This document shows positions 49,736-62,099 of a stretch of DNA of 64,000 nucleotides, piece by piece. The stretch spans positions 9,808,501 to 9,872,500 of the forward strand of contig AP031351.1 of NCBI GenBank assembly GCA_037833965.1, written 5' to 3'. Position 1 is the first letter of the stretch. Every line of letters starts with the position of its first letter. This DNA comes from Marchantia polymorpha subsp. ruderalis (Eukaryota > Streptophyta > Marchantiopsida > Marchantiales > Marchantiaceae). The notes beneath the pieces are model-generated. The model was not told the DNA's origin and searched no databases. It saw only the letters and a program-made list of their open reading frames with translations. Both the position numbers and the translations under genes were made by a program.

Positions 49736-50509
49736 GCCTCTCTATATAGGGCGGATTCCGTATCTCAACAAAATAAAGATAATTTTCAAATCAAAATAAA
49801 GAATATACGAAATTAGACAGTTTTTGGGTCGAATCTTGACCTAAACTCTCATGTTTTCGGCCTACTTTGTCGGCAATGTAATACACCTTTGAGAGAAATG
49901 GATATTATCTTTGACCTCTAATTATCCTTTTCCCATTTTAGCACGGAGAAATCACTCTTTATACCATTGAAGTGTTCGAAAATGGTCAAACTAATCTTAA
50001 AAAAAAAACTCCATCAGTTGAAATTTTATTTTTTTAAACCTGGAATCAAACTTTTCAGACAACAGATTTTTGTGAACAGAGAACATGGACTTCTTAATGT
50101 TCTGGGTTCAATATTTTATATGTATACTTTTGTTTGCAACAAAGTTTGAGACTATCTTGATATTTTAGAACAAGTTGAATAATTTTTCGTGTACTCAAAG
50201 CTACGAGTGATTGAGGGAACCAAGGGAACAAATTACTATAACTTGCTTGTTGAACTCATCATCGTCGCAAAGTTTTAGTCGAGTACTCAGTTAGTTTGTT
50301 TAATAAAGTCACCAAGATGAACAAAGAAAATTGGCAAAGATTTAGCTGAATATCTACTATAGTTTCTCTATTAAAATCACCTAGATCAATAAATAAATGG
50401 TAAAAAACGATCACCCCAAAGTTTTAGTTGAGTGATTTCGTTAATTTTTCCGGTAAAGACACCTGGACCACAAAGACTTTTTTTGGAAGTACATAACTTT
50501 CTAAAAACT

Positions 50510-50543
50510 AAATATGGAACTTTGGCCCTCAAGTTCCATATTT
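50510..50543. repeat. 13-bp inverted repeat, 8-base loop
   Basis: Arms AAATATGGAACTT (50510-50522) and its exact reverse complement (50531-50543), separated by TGGCCCTC. It lies 17 bases from the larger hairpin at 50561. Confidence 0.93.
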
Positions 50544-50560
50544 GACTTATTTAGAGAGGC

Positions 50561-50615
50561 CCGAAGCACGAACACCATCACTTGTGATTCACAAGGGATG
50601 GTGTTCGTGCTTCGG
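50561..50615. repeat. 26-bp inverted repeat (hairpin), 25/26 paired, 3-base loop
   Basis: Left arm 50561-50586 begins CCGAAGCACGAACACCATC; right arm 50590-50615 is its reverse complement with one mismatch. The loop is ATT. The very short loop argues against a normal plant miRNA precursor and for a palindromic insertion or a transposon terminus. Confidence 0.93.
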
Positions 50616-50644
50616 CTGAAAAGAATATTTCGTGAACTACGAAA

Positions 50645-50692
50645 GACAAGCGAATAACAGTTGGCAAAGACAAGCGAATAACAGTTGGGAAA
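50645..50692. repeat. 24-bp tandem duplication
   Basis: GACAAGCGAATAACAGTTGG plus four bases occurs at 50645 and again at 50669, differing at one base. It lies 30 bases past the hairpin. Confidence 0.9.
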
Positions 50693-52302
50693 GTTGGTGG
50701 CCGCCGTTACGGTAAGGGGTTGCACAAAAAAAATTTGATGCAATATTTGAGCACAATCGTACGTGATCAAGGTTTGTATTGAAGTGGTAGAACTGTTACA
50801 ACACGACGGACTTAAAAGTAGTGTAAATAGGTCAATTTTTTTTTCAAATGACATTGATCGCTTTGGTGGTTCATCATGTGTCCAGCTGCACTCCGGTTCC
50901 TGCTGGGATCTGCAAGCAAAGGTCCAATGAAACCTGCTGAATGCTGCAAAACGCTTCTATAGGATTTTGGTTGAATATCCTTTCACCACGTTACCATTAT
51001 CAGAAAGCTCGTTTATGATTTCAAAAAAAGTATGAGGTTTGCAGAAACATTTCCATCCAAATTGATCCATTTCATTCGACTAGGAAGTTGAAGCAATGTT
51101 AGGCTTTAGTAAACAACACAGAAGTGATATTTGTTAACATCAGCAAGCACCAAGACGTTGAAAAGGTAAATATGTGAATGATCTCTGTGAGATTATGTAC
51201 ACGGAATACATGGTTATATTTTATCATGAAGTTAAAAATTTTCAAAGATAGTCAATCCATAGATGAATCCTAATTATTTAATTGAAATTAATTAGTAATT
51301 TTCTAAAACATTAACAAGAAATTCAATCTAATGAACTAAAGTAAAAATATTATTAATAATTAATTATAATTTTTATTAATAATAAAAATAATCTTTTTAC
51401 TATTGATTTGAAAAATGATGAACTTCCTCTTGTTACTGATCTACATAAAAACTTATAGTGGTTATGTTAAATATGTGAAAAAATCTTGCTCATCGTACTT
51501 AGTGAGGAGGGTACTATTTTTCATATTACTAATAATTGTTGGAGTATGCAAGTCCTCAATATTGGTTGCATACATCACTAGAATAGTTGTCTTCAAAAAT
51601 CAAATACAGATTCTGTTGAATTAAAATCTTGTAACTATCTTGAGAATCATGATTACCTGATTTAGCGTTGTCGTAATATGTCAAAAAAGTTGAGGTGTTT
51701 TGAGTGATAAGGTTAACGATTGTAATGTATGACCATTGGAACAGTGCATTTTTTATTTAGGTTGGGCCATCTTCGGGAAGACAACCCCCAAGATGATAGA
51801 AAGAGATTTTATAACTAGTTTAAGGGACAAATGTGTAGTGAAAGAATAATGGCGCCTTGCGCATGATAACGTAACGACTAGGGGGCATTTAAGAAATTTA
51901 AGAAGGGAATTTAAGAAAATAGGCACAAGTTAAGATTAGTTAACATTTAGTGCATTCTACACACTTAATGTTCTGCTAGTTGCAACGATGAAGGACTTTC
52001 CACAAACACAAAACTAATAGTTATCATCCTTGGAGCTGAGAGTGTTGAGGAGAACAACTATCAAACGTTACACTTGTCGAACTTCGTTTCTGAAATCTAC
52101 GGGGAACGACATAACGCTAGCGAGATTGCGCAATAAGTGTTGTGTTTGTACTAATGATGGAACTATGTGTTCTCAAAGTTGCAAAGTAAGTTTGACAAAC
52201 CAAAATTCAATTGGATGGCGAGAAAATTCCATGACATGAGATGCAATGCTATGGGCCAAATATATGACACAAAATAACTAGGAGGATTGCGATGGTTACA
52301 AC
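50693..52302. other. AT-rich intergenic, no gene recognised
   Basis: Contains an extremely AT-rich block (about 51230-51415, many TTAATTA and AATAAAAAT runs). Open frames are short. Nothing recognised. Confidence 0.45.
52295..52302. repeat. Left 8-bp target duplication of the hAT-like element
   Basis: GTTACAAC, identical to 53116-53123. Confidence 0.7.
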
Positions 52303-53115
52303 TAGACCTGGTTAAAGTAATCTTTTAGGTATCATTGTAAAAGGTAAAGATTGGATTATAGGTAAGTTAAAGGTAAAGCTAAATGGAAAACCCAATAAAA
52401 ACCCAAACAACCCAACCGGGTAACCCTTTACCATTGCAAAAGACAAAATTCATGAAGGAAGCGCAACGCAGAAGGGGCCCTTTATAGCGTCATGGTCGCA
52501 TCGTCGTCGACGCCGTGAGCGAGGTAGCAGCGCTCGGAGTAAGTTTGAAGCTGAACTCAGGGACTCGATTTGGGCTCAAGAGGGGAATTATTGTTGCAAG
52601 TGAAGCGATTGAGGATTTGTGTGTGCGATTCGGCCGAAGCATGCGATCTCGTTGCGGGATTGTATGAGGTGAATATAATCTTCTCTTCCCGACAGAATCT
52701 TTCTCCTCACCAAATCGCCAATAGAATAAGTAGCATGACAAAACAAACTAGAATGGCATGGGCAAGGCCTTTGCTCATTTCTTGTTAGAGATGGTAAACT
52801 AGATCAGTATCTTGCAAAAAATGATAATTGACATACAGAGCTCGGGAATAAAGTGTGTGGATCTAGCTTGGTTCAATATTTACCCGGTTACTTAACAGTT
52901 ACATTACACAATTTACCTCTACTTTTTACCGATTTACCGTTTAATCCCAAAAGGTTACCCGGTATGGGTAACTTTTAAGAATGTGTATCAGTTAACCGGT
53001 TAAATTACCCTGAGATAGAGGTAAAAGTTAAAAGTAGGTAGTAGTGGTGCGGGTAAGGTAAAGGTAAATGCTCGTGCATTACCTGGTAATCTTTACCTTA
53101 CCTTGCCGAGGCTTA
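52303..53115. mobile_element. Non-autonomous hAT-like element (813 bp)
   Basis: The interval is bounded by the 8-bp direct repeat GTTACAAC (52295-52302 and 53116-53123), and its ends are roughly inverted: TAGACCTGG on the left, TAAGCCTCGG as reverse complement of the right. Both flanks carry dense GGTAA/TTACC motifs, including TTAACCGGTTAA and CCGGGTAACC, in opposite predominant orientation, like subterminal transposase-binding repeats. It encodes no transposase; the central GC-rich part around 52490-52640 has only short frames. This fits a deletion-derived hAT. Terminal repeats are imperfect, so the exact end bases could shift by one or two. Confidence 0.72.
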
Positions 53116-53123
53116 GTTACAAC
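53116..53123. repeat. Right 8-bp target duplication of the hAT-like element
   Basis: GTTACAAC, identical to 52295-52302. Confidence 0.7.
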
Positions 53124-56100
53124 TTGGATGGATTGAGAGTTCACACCCCGTCTGTGATCTACCCAGTCAAGTGGTTTGATCCGCAAGGAAAGAAAAACAG
53201 AAACAACTATCACATTGACATGATTCAAGATTCATTTTGGAAAAACATCAAGTACAAGCGGAACAAAAATTCTCCACCCCAGCGGAAGATTTATGCAATA
53301 TTGCAGAAGTTGCGTTCAGTCAAAGCGCCAGGGTCGGGCAAAACAATTATCATTTAGAAAAAAAAATCTTTGTGAAGCATGTGTACGGAACTGGCGTTCG
53401 ATTGTGAGCTCAACGTAAAGATAATGTGTATATTTTGTCTGTTATAATCCACATGTATCTGAAGATGTAATGGATGACTCAGACAGAGTTTCAAATGTTA
53501 GAGATAGCATACAAGTGGAGTGAAATGATTCAGGCGTTGCAGAACAGTCCTTCTATTACATGACAAGAGTTTGCAATTCTCAAGACTGATTGGACGTCTA
53601 TTAGAATTCTCGATGATGTCTCATTACAGGAATTGTAAGAGGTTATTTTGACCTTCGCCATATCCTATCACGATGAAGTTGAGTCTAGTCGACACATGTG
53701 ACGAAAAGCGATCCAGAAAGAAATAAAAATAAAATGATAATCCTCCTGGACACCGAATAAAAAATACCGCGCAGTGCAAGGAGATAATATTTGACAACAG
53801 AAAATGTTCGCGTCTAAGGAAGGGAGAATGGTAACTGCCTACATACTCTTCTTGTCTTCCTATAATTGGAAAAATTTGCATCCATATATGTCATATATGT
53901 TTTTGGATGGGAACTGATGTAGGAAGATAACGTGGAAGTCTTTTATGTTATGTACAAGGTGGTTCATTGACAAGATGATTGGAGGAGTTTTAGGAGCTAC
54001 AAAGATCGAACACATGGCTGGATGGATGGAGGATTTCTTAAAATATGACTAAACATATATTTAAAAAGACATATTTTCGGAAATGATTTAGCATTGACTG
54101 TGCCGCGATATATTTTATAAATATTAAAACATCCATCAACGCATTGTTACTAGGGTCGTGGTAACATATTAAATGTTTCAATTTAATTTAATTTAATTTA
54201 ATTGGAAAGCCGCAAGATAAAATCAACAAGATGCCCCTTATATTATGAAAAACCAACGAAGAGTTACTCTCTGAAAATGACGTGTGAAATTATCCTACAT
54301 TCAAGTAAAGGATGAGAATGAACATGATTGATTGTATCATAAATGATAGTGATCACAAATATTCTCCTGTCCATGTTGAACTTTTACCTTCAAAAATACT
54401 TCCTGGTGATATATAAATAAGGGAATACAGGGAAAATAAACAGTAAAGTACCTTTTTTATTCAGATACCAAATCAGATCTGGACCTTTATCACTTACCGG
54501 AACAGTTAGCATTAGGAAGCTCACGATACACAAGTAGAATGATATGTATAAAATACAGATGATCGTAATCAATGCCGTTTGCAAAAAAATCTTCAATAAC
54601 GTCGAGGAATAAACTGTCAGAATGTTCTCTAAATTGTTACGATATCATCCTACTTTATGAGGAAACAAGGTCAAAGTGTATCTTCTTCTGGTGACCTACC
54701 GTATCGTCCAGTATAATTCCACACAGTACATTCTCGTATTTCGGTAATGTGGCAATCATATCAGAAAGCAGCTCTTACTTCGCATGATTGTCTTCATGCT
54801 TTAAACGAAGCTATTCGGTATTCAAAAATTCTCGCCATGATTTCCTTCTTTCTCGGCATGCTCTGTCTTCAATTGTCGTCGGGTCCAGTAACACTTAGAA
54901 TTACTCCGATCGATTCTAGCAAAAATGAGATTTAGTACCGCTTCGGTCACTAATCTCACAATGAATCGGAACTCTCCACTTCATCGTTTGTCCCGTCGCC
55001 TTCTGCCGGCAATGTTGCAAGCCATGAAACGGGAACTTGGCCTTTTATTGATAATTCATACTCAGTTTCAGTGACTGCAGCCACGCCCTCGTTCAGATTA
55101 AAGCGCCTCAGATAGTACTCGTGCGAGCTCTCCTGTGACTGCCAAGTTTTACGATTTTAAAAATTCGCTGTTTGTTCCAATAGATTCTTCCTGCGGTTAG
55201 CTAGAATATTATTGGGACTGTTCCTCACCATAATGTCACTAACTGCAAGTGCAACCTACAGCTTAAGCTTCGTGCGAAATCTACAAATCTGCACTTTGTT
55301 CCAACACAATTCACAGATATACGTATGCTATTGTCAGTTGAAGTGTGTTCATCAATAGATCTGAGTGATGTGAATCGCAGTTTGACTGTCATTTCAGCTC
55401 TGACTTTCCAGACTTATTTCGTTGTGCTACATTAAGCATTCCACGTAAGTAACGCAGGTCATTGATAGCAACAATTTCTTCGGTTGCCATCCTACATGTT
55501 TGCAGTAAATACAATATTCTAAACCCTCTCACAGAAACCGTGTACTCAGGAGCAGTCATCAAGATGTGCAGTGTCTGCGCCTGAAATCAACTGCACGTGT
55601 TGTTTATAGGTTGGAAAGGCTGTGGACATACGTTACATATCTAGAAGCTGGCGTAGAACTCTTTTGCCACACTTTTGAATCTCAGCTGGTGACATTGGGC
55701 CGCAGAACTTGCATACGCACATGCTCCAGAAAATAGCCTGAAAGCTAAAAGCTTCAGACAGTCACAGGAACTGTGACAAGCAGAACCAGCTATATATGGT
55801 CAAGCATGAGAAAATTACATAATACAATATCGATAGCATCTGAAACGACGTGTTAAGATGCTACAGATCCTCGAGCGATGATTCACCTCACTGACAGGCT
55901 GGGCTGGATGCTACGGGTACAACAAGAAAAACTCCACTGCAGATGTTCGAAGTAATTATAAAATGACTGGTTTCAACATCCTCTCACCAGCCTAAGGATT
56001 TCAATCCAGCTTGATTATCGAACTTCACCACGCCGTCTTCATATTGTGCCCCCTGGGCGCGGTCCAGGATATAGTCCTGACCCATACCAGACCGAGTTTC

Positions 56101-56477
56101 CTATGTACTCCTGCACAAACATCAGGCTGTTTCGTACACCAATCAAGGTCTCAAGGTATGAAACGTTCAGTGCGAACTCCTACCATTTTGCATGCACTGC
56201 CTACAATGCTGTGATGTGGCCACAATCGACGAGACTGTGGTGATCCACCCTTCAGAAACTTGTGGCACGTGATTTGATGTGAGATACTGCCCTGCGCATG
56301 TGCTGGAACTCCTTTAAGAAATGGAAAACCGCAGCTCCAGGGGAAAAGAACTTGAACACAATATTCTTGTGATACAACCTTCTCTGTTTACTTCTGCTGA
56401 CTTCGACGTTGGCCTGTAGAGACTTCTTTCTTCTGCCTGTGAAATGGAGATGCTATTCCTCGGGTAGGTAGTCAGTT
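53124..56477. other. Intergenic, no gene recognised
   Basis: An open frame at 53103-53357 straddles the right edge of the hAT-like element; its downstream part reads YPVKWFDPQGKKNRNNYHID, which I do not recognise. An (ATTTA)n run lies at 54180-54203. The rest has only short frames without motifs. The part after about 54950 has more balanced composition and may be an old gene remnant or regulatory DNA of the second SDR. Confidence 0.4.
54180..54203. repeat. (AATTT)n pentanucleotide microsatellite
   Basis: Almost five units of AATTT between 54180 and 54203. Confidence 0.9.
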
Positions 56478-57558
56478 TCACTCGGGTGTAACATAAGCAG
56501 ACGTCAGTCCTCCATCCACAACGAGGCTGGCACCAGTCATGAAGGAGCTGTCGTCCGAAGCCAAAAACAAAGCGGCCTTTGCCATCTCCACCGCTTCACC
56601 AAATCGGCCCATCGGAATATGCACTAGACGCCTCTGTTTCTTTTCCTCTGTATCCAAAAACTTCATCAGAAGCTCGGTGCGCAGAGGGCCAGGGCACAGG
56701 GCGTTAACCCTAATGCCGCTTCTAGCATGCACGACGGCCAATTCTCGGGTCAGGGCCAACACCGCTCCTTTACTCGCAGTGTAAGCAATCTGGGGAGTTG
56801 CTGCACCCATTATGGCCACAAAAGAAGCGGTGTTGATTATGGAACCGCCCCCTGACCTCTTCATAGCTGGAATCCCATATCGACAGCCGTATATGACACC
56901 TTTGACATTGACATCGAGAGTTTTGTCGATGACCGAGTCAGGGGTATTGGTCACATCATCATCCTCACTGTGCATAATTCCGGCGTTATTAAAAAGGATG
57001 TGTAACCCGCCGAATGTCTTCTCCACTTTGTTGATCATTTGTTCAACTCCTTCTGCAGACGCGACGTTGACACCGACCGCCAGTCCCTTCCCTCCGAATT
57101 CCTACAAAGGTTTGTTCCGAAGATAAGCTCAGTTGAGATTAGGTCTTTCATCCTTACACAGACTGTCAGATTGAAAGCGCACACAGCCCAGATCTGCCGA
57201 TACATTTTACACTTTAATGGCGGGATCTGACCATTTCTCAGAAGAAGCTTACCTTCACAGCGTCGACGGTTCGAGCCGCTGCAGAGAAATTCCAGTCCGC
57301 AACCGCGACATTAGCTCCTTCATGGGCAAAGAGTAGTGCTGCTTGTCGTCCTATTCCACTTCCTGCACCTGTTATTATTGCAGTTTTGCCCCTTAGTCTT
57401 CCAATTTCCATAGAACTGCGGTAGTCGCCATATTCTATTCCTTCCTCGCGAGTGAGACCTCCACTGTCGGTGTCGTTGATCGTTTGGAAACTCCTACACC
57501 GTCTCACAAATGGAGAGTTTCCTTTTTGGAATAAGCGGACTAACTGGGTTCTTCCCAT
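56478..57558 (-). CDS. Short-chain dehydrogenase/reductase with N-terminal presequence
   Basis: Two exons, 57558-57253 and 57101-56478, join in phase at GT-AG to give about 309 aa. The SDR core begins MEIGRLRGKTAIITGAGSGI with the TGAGSGIG cofactor motif. VADW after the second strand places an acidic residue suited to NAD(H). Further motifs are NNAGIMH, the catalytic Ser in SIINTASF, YTASK (YxxxK), RVNALCPGPLRTE and a final VVDGGLTSAYVTPE. About 50 residues precede the core: MGRTQLVRLFQKGNSPFVRR is basic and Ser/Arg-rich, like a mitochondrial or plastid presequence. An in-frame ATG 45 bases further upstream (57603) is an alternative start. Overall it is like secoisolariciresinol dehydrogenase-type plant SDRs; the substrate is unknown. 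It is a different subfamily from the SDR at 47.6 kb. Confidence 0.9.
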
Positions 57559-60398
57559 TCTAACTGACTGAGCTGAATACACAGATCTGCAATCACAAAG
57601 CAATTTTTTTTAACTGTTTTGGTTCATGTCTTCCACATCTGCTGATAACTGACGTCCCATCTTCAATTTCTCGTCCGGTAGTTTTAATTTCTAATATACG
57701 ATCAAGCATCAGATCAATTTGAAACCATCCACGAGGTAGCCGACCCAGCAAATGTCTGAAAATTCTACGAACAGACCATTGACGACCAAAGGTTGCAGGT
57801 TGAATGATGTTGCTCAGAGCAATGACTGCCACTGAGTCAATGACCTGAGTTGCTGATGGTGCACCCAGCTCCTGACAAGTGACTTCTAAGAAATATCTTG
57901 AAGATCAGACATCAAACAACTACACCTCAAACTTCGATAGGAAATATCATCAATCTTTGAGAGTCATTGGTTGGAACGAGCGCTCTAGCGACGCCGACAC
58001 TGGAAAAGATCCTCTTCGCATTCGAGTGACTCGCGCATGAAACGCTAGCTCCAACAGACTCTGCAACTCAAGACCAGTAGTATAAGCCATGTTACTCCTG
58101 TAAAAGGGAAATGGAATCTAATTCCGCGGATTTGCTGTCCCTACCACCAACCAAACCCAGGTTATCCGCAATCATAACTGTGCTATGTGGCACCGAGAGT
58201 CCTCGTGATTGCACTGCTTTCTGTTTGTCAGCTAGCTACAAACTCATGGGCATTCTTTCCTACTCTTCTCTGCTCCACCAGCGGAGCAGGGACCAAGGTC
58301 CAGGGCTGCGACATCAACTGCGAGTAATTCTGGACAATGACTGTTCCAGGTGCCATTCGCAGTTTGGCACCTGAAATACTCGCACCCTGCACTGAACAAT
58401 GGGGCACGAGTGATTGTCCTGGAAAGGATGAAATAATGAGATTCCACAAGGCTTGTCCGCCTTCGCTTTCTTGTCTACAATGGTGAAGGCTGAAGGGCAG
58501 GAGAAGACAGCCTCGTTCTGTTGACTAAATTGCATCATGTCACGAGCCACCATCACTGAGTCATGGCGACCCGGACTGTTTGATTTCCGAGTTCTTCCTC
58601 CATTCGTTCTATTATACTCACGCATTTCCTTCAGCCTCGATCACTCTCAGCTTCTCGCGTCTGTGACAGCTCTCAGAGCATAATTCAAGAAGCGGGCAAA
58701 CAAATCGTGATGGTGAAGTCACGGATTTGAGGTCGAGGGCAATTCGAGCCGACAACGCTGGCCAAATCTAGCTGCCGCGCTTAGCATGACGTCTCTAATC
58801 GTCGAGAACGCGCCGAGCTGAAAAATGGGTGATATCCACGGCGAGCTTGCGCGGTCTCGGAAGGTCGATCGGACATTCATCCGCCCGCCCACAATTCGCA
58901 GCGTGGCGTTGCAAATCTAACCAATCTAACAATCAATTCGTTCGACGACATGGGCAGGAGCCAGGAGCGTACCGAGATATTCACGCACCCAAACGCGTCC
59001 AGCTGTCACCGAAATCACCGACTGTCGAAACGAAGGGGCGAGGACATTGAGCTCTGTAGTTCCAAGAGCTCCATCTACGCTCTGGACAGCAAGAGCTCCA
59101 GCGTCCTGCAACTGAGGCCTGAATGCGCGCATGTTTTGCATGACTCTAAACCCTAAACTGAGCTCGCTCCACTCCGAAGCGTGCCTGTTTCTCTGACCAC
59201 AACCGCATCATCATCATCAAAAGCCCCTAGCGTCGATATCTTTACTCTGGTTGACAAAAATACGACAGATCCGGCTTCAGTGGTGCGTACCACCTGCGTG
59301 CAGTTCAGAGGTCAGGCCGAGTGCGTGCTCTAATTAGGCACTAGTCAGTTAATTAACTAAAGGTGCTGCCTCCCTTAAATTATGGAAGGCAAATGCGAAA
59401 GCGAAAGCAAAGGCGCTCTGTGATTAGGATCCCCTAATTAGAAACAGAAAACAGAGAGAAGAGAGAGTATAGATCTCCATCCCTTCGTTGACGGGGAAAT
59501 TCAGGAGTATAATATGTGGAAATCCGATTCCCCTGGTCGATGGTTCGTGCGTCCTCATGTTGTCTGACCGAAACCTCCTTTTTATCGAACTATTAGTGGA
59601 GAAAATTGTTCGCTTTTTCCTCGTCAAGCCTGCGCTTCTGCGAGTCCCTTGGCTGGAGAAATTAGATCTTTGCCTTAGATTCCTGGGCCTCTGGCTTAGA
59701 ATTCTGGACTGCAGTATGTGATCATCCTCCTGCGTCTGCTACCATTGTGACTTTTCGAACTTATTTTGCATTTACTCTTAAGGCTTCTGATGATTGCGAG
59801 TAGAGGGGCAGCCCCCTTTTTAAAGTCTTCCGTTCCTCCATCGAGGTCATAGTCATCTCACGTTTAACAAGCTGCTTCCGTCAGGAGTAAAGTTCCCATT
59901 GGGTGCAAATCGACCGGAATTCAGCCGTCGTGGGCCTTACCATTCGTCGCAAATCTTCTCCTCTGTGCAGGCTACTCGCTGGTCCGTCACCAGAAATAGG
60001 CATGCGAGAAAATGATTATGGACGAAGCAGTTGCTTTGATCATTTTCCAGCGATGGATTTACGCTGCGAAAGCCACGCGTGGTGCGCGTATGTCGTGAAA
60101 GCTTGGGTTCGTTGAGATCGGTAATTAACAGGGTCGATTTCAGGGAGCAGTTGTGTCCAAGAAGCTCTCTGTGGAAGCACTAGAAAGGACCTATATCATT
60201 CCACTGTCTCATCGAATTGCCGAAGTTCAGTGCGAGTCCTTTCTGTAGGAATCATGAAGCCAAATGCGGCAAATCATGAAGACCTTTGCAAGATGCATGG
60301 CTCGTTCCGAAGTTCCTGGCTGTTGACGCTCTAGTTCCTGACTTGGCCTACTTGCAATTCAAAGACGAAATTCAGGAGGCCGACATAGATTGTGAATC
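57559..60398. other. Intergenic and promoter regions, no gene recognised
   Basis: Short frames on both strands without motifs. The stretch 58640-59190 is GC-richer, contains AAACCCTAAACTG (59150), a plant telo-box-like promoter element, and could be the distal promoter of the plus-strand gene starting near 60399. Confidence 0.35.
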
Positions 60399-62099
60399 AT
60401 GACGGTCTCAGCGGCCAGCACAAATGTTACGGGCACCACTCACTCGAGTTCTTCTACCAGCGAGGAGACTTCTCCTGCGAACCCTGATGCTGCGCCTGAG
60501 AATCATGTGAATTTTGACACAAGCACAACTCCGCCAGTTCCTATGAGAGGAATTTCACTGAGAAGTCCAAGCCAGACGGACATGTTTTTTAAAACTCGTA
60601 CAGTCAGTGAAGCGGATGCGTTGATTCGAGCACGTACCCAAAGCCAAGCTGATGCCTTCCTCAGGGCTCTTGCTCCAGACGCTTCATTTCTCAAGGTGCT
60701 CTTCAATCTCTCTCAGTAGGACAGTCCACCGAAACAGCAAAACTACCTCAAATAAACCAGGCCCGCCAGCATACGCCTAAAATGTCTCATGGCTGCCTTC
60801 TGCTTCTTCGAAAAATTCCGTCCATAAAGTTCAGGGTCATCAGGGCCTTCGATATCTTTGTCCAATTGTTGCAAGACCCATTACAAGAAACAGAGGGCCA
60901 AAAGCTGGCCCTCTGTTTTCTCACAGCTTTTACAAATAGGTTAACCTTTTCCTCTTCGAAAATTTGGCATAATTGCCGTAAAGGTTGTGTTCACCTAAGC
61001 TTGATCCTAGGATCCGTATCTTGTACCTACTATATACTCTTTTTGGATTTTACTCACTGGTTTGTTATATGCTACCCGCAGGCACCAGACACATTCGACA
61101 TTGAAATCGGACCAAGAAAATCATCCGTTGGTTCCTACCTGCGGGGTGATCCCAATGTAAGGCCCATTAACTGGCTTATTGATTGGCTGTGTCTATCAAA
61201 CTGTCATGGAACCTTGCTGATAGTGTCAATTACGCTCTAGACTCAACAGAAACCAAACACTTGGTACCATCGTACCAGAAGGTGTGCACAGGTTGGGAAG
61301 ACTGCATGGTCATTCCAACGTCTGGTGGTCATCTTGTGGTTCCTCGTCTCTCATGGGGTATGAGGGTTGCGGATGGAATGCTCCTGGGAGTTTGTTTGTT
61401 AATCTTAGATTACCAGTTTACCGATTTATCTAATTGTTATTGTATGCGGACGGGAATCATCGAAATTAAATATCGTAGAATGCGAAGAAGATGTAAGGCA
61501 TCAAACGCTGACCAGATTTGTTCTCTGGCACATCAAGGCACTTCTCGAAGAAGAACTGGAATACATGTCCGAAGAAGTTCAAGAGTTGCACGAGGATGTG
61601 GAAATTCAAAAGCCTGTTGTGCCGGAGGACTGGGAAAAGGATGAGGTTTGCAGGTCAGCAATACTGTATCAACAGCTAAAGTAGCTCTTTCGTTTTCAGG
61701 AAAAGTCTAGAGACAGATTTGGGTCCTGTCTTCCTTTACTGGCTTAAATATAATTTTTGGGAATTTAATATCAATGGATGGCCCAAAACTGCACAATTGT
61801 CCAGAAATACTTGTCAGCTGTCTCAATCAACAATTTGCTCTTCGCCTTAAAAGCAGTTGCATGAGGATTCTTCATGCAGGATAATAATTTGCAATCAGCC
61901 GTATCCTACTTTTGTCTACAGGGAGTGGGCAAAGGATCCTTTTGTCATGCCAGACGACGACAGAGTTTTCCGCATCAGAGACGCCCAACGTAGAAGAGAG
62001 AAAAAAGAGCGAAGAGAACAAGCAGCCTGGTCTGTTCGGGAGAAAACAACTTTCGCTTCAAGGATGGGAGCTGCAGTTGGATCGGAAAAGCTGAGAGTG
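60399..62099 (+). CDS. 5' part of an unrecognised multi-exon gene (runs off the right edge)
   Basis: Best-supported exons: 60399-60695 (ATG; Ser/Thr-rich MTVSAASTNVTGTTHSSSS, then SLRSPSQTDMFFKTRTVSEA), 61082-61156 (APDTFDIEIGPRKSSVGSYL, phase 0), an exon ending at 61653 (ECEEDVRHQTLTRFVLWHIK...EEELEYMSEEVQEL...PEDWEKDEVCR), and 61922-62099 (EWAKDPFVMPDDDRVFRIRD, then a Lys/Arg/Glu-rich helix). The 61653/61922 junction is in phase. The middle (61157-61400) is unresolved: one frame there gives a hydrophobic SFQRLVVILWFLVSHG. The acidic and then basic charged segments suggest a helical, possibly coiled-coil part. Downstream candidate exons near 62570-62660 and 62745-62805 could not be joined. 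I cannot name a family. Confidence 0.5.

Noticed and set aside
49701..50692. Palindromes and short repeats considered as a CRISPR-like array
   Set aside because: Repeats differ from each other, lack regular spacing and sit in a plant nuclear context.
53103..53357. 84-codon open frame
   Set aside because: Starts inside the end of the hAT-like element and crosses its target duplication, so it is not a native gene start; the peptide is not recognised.
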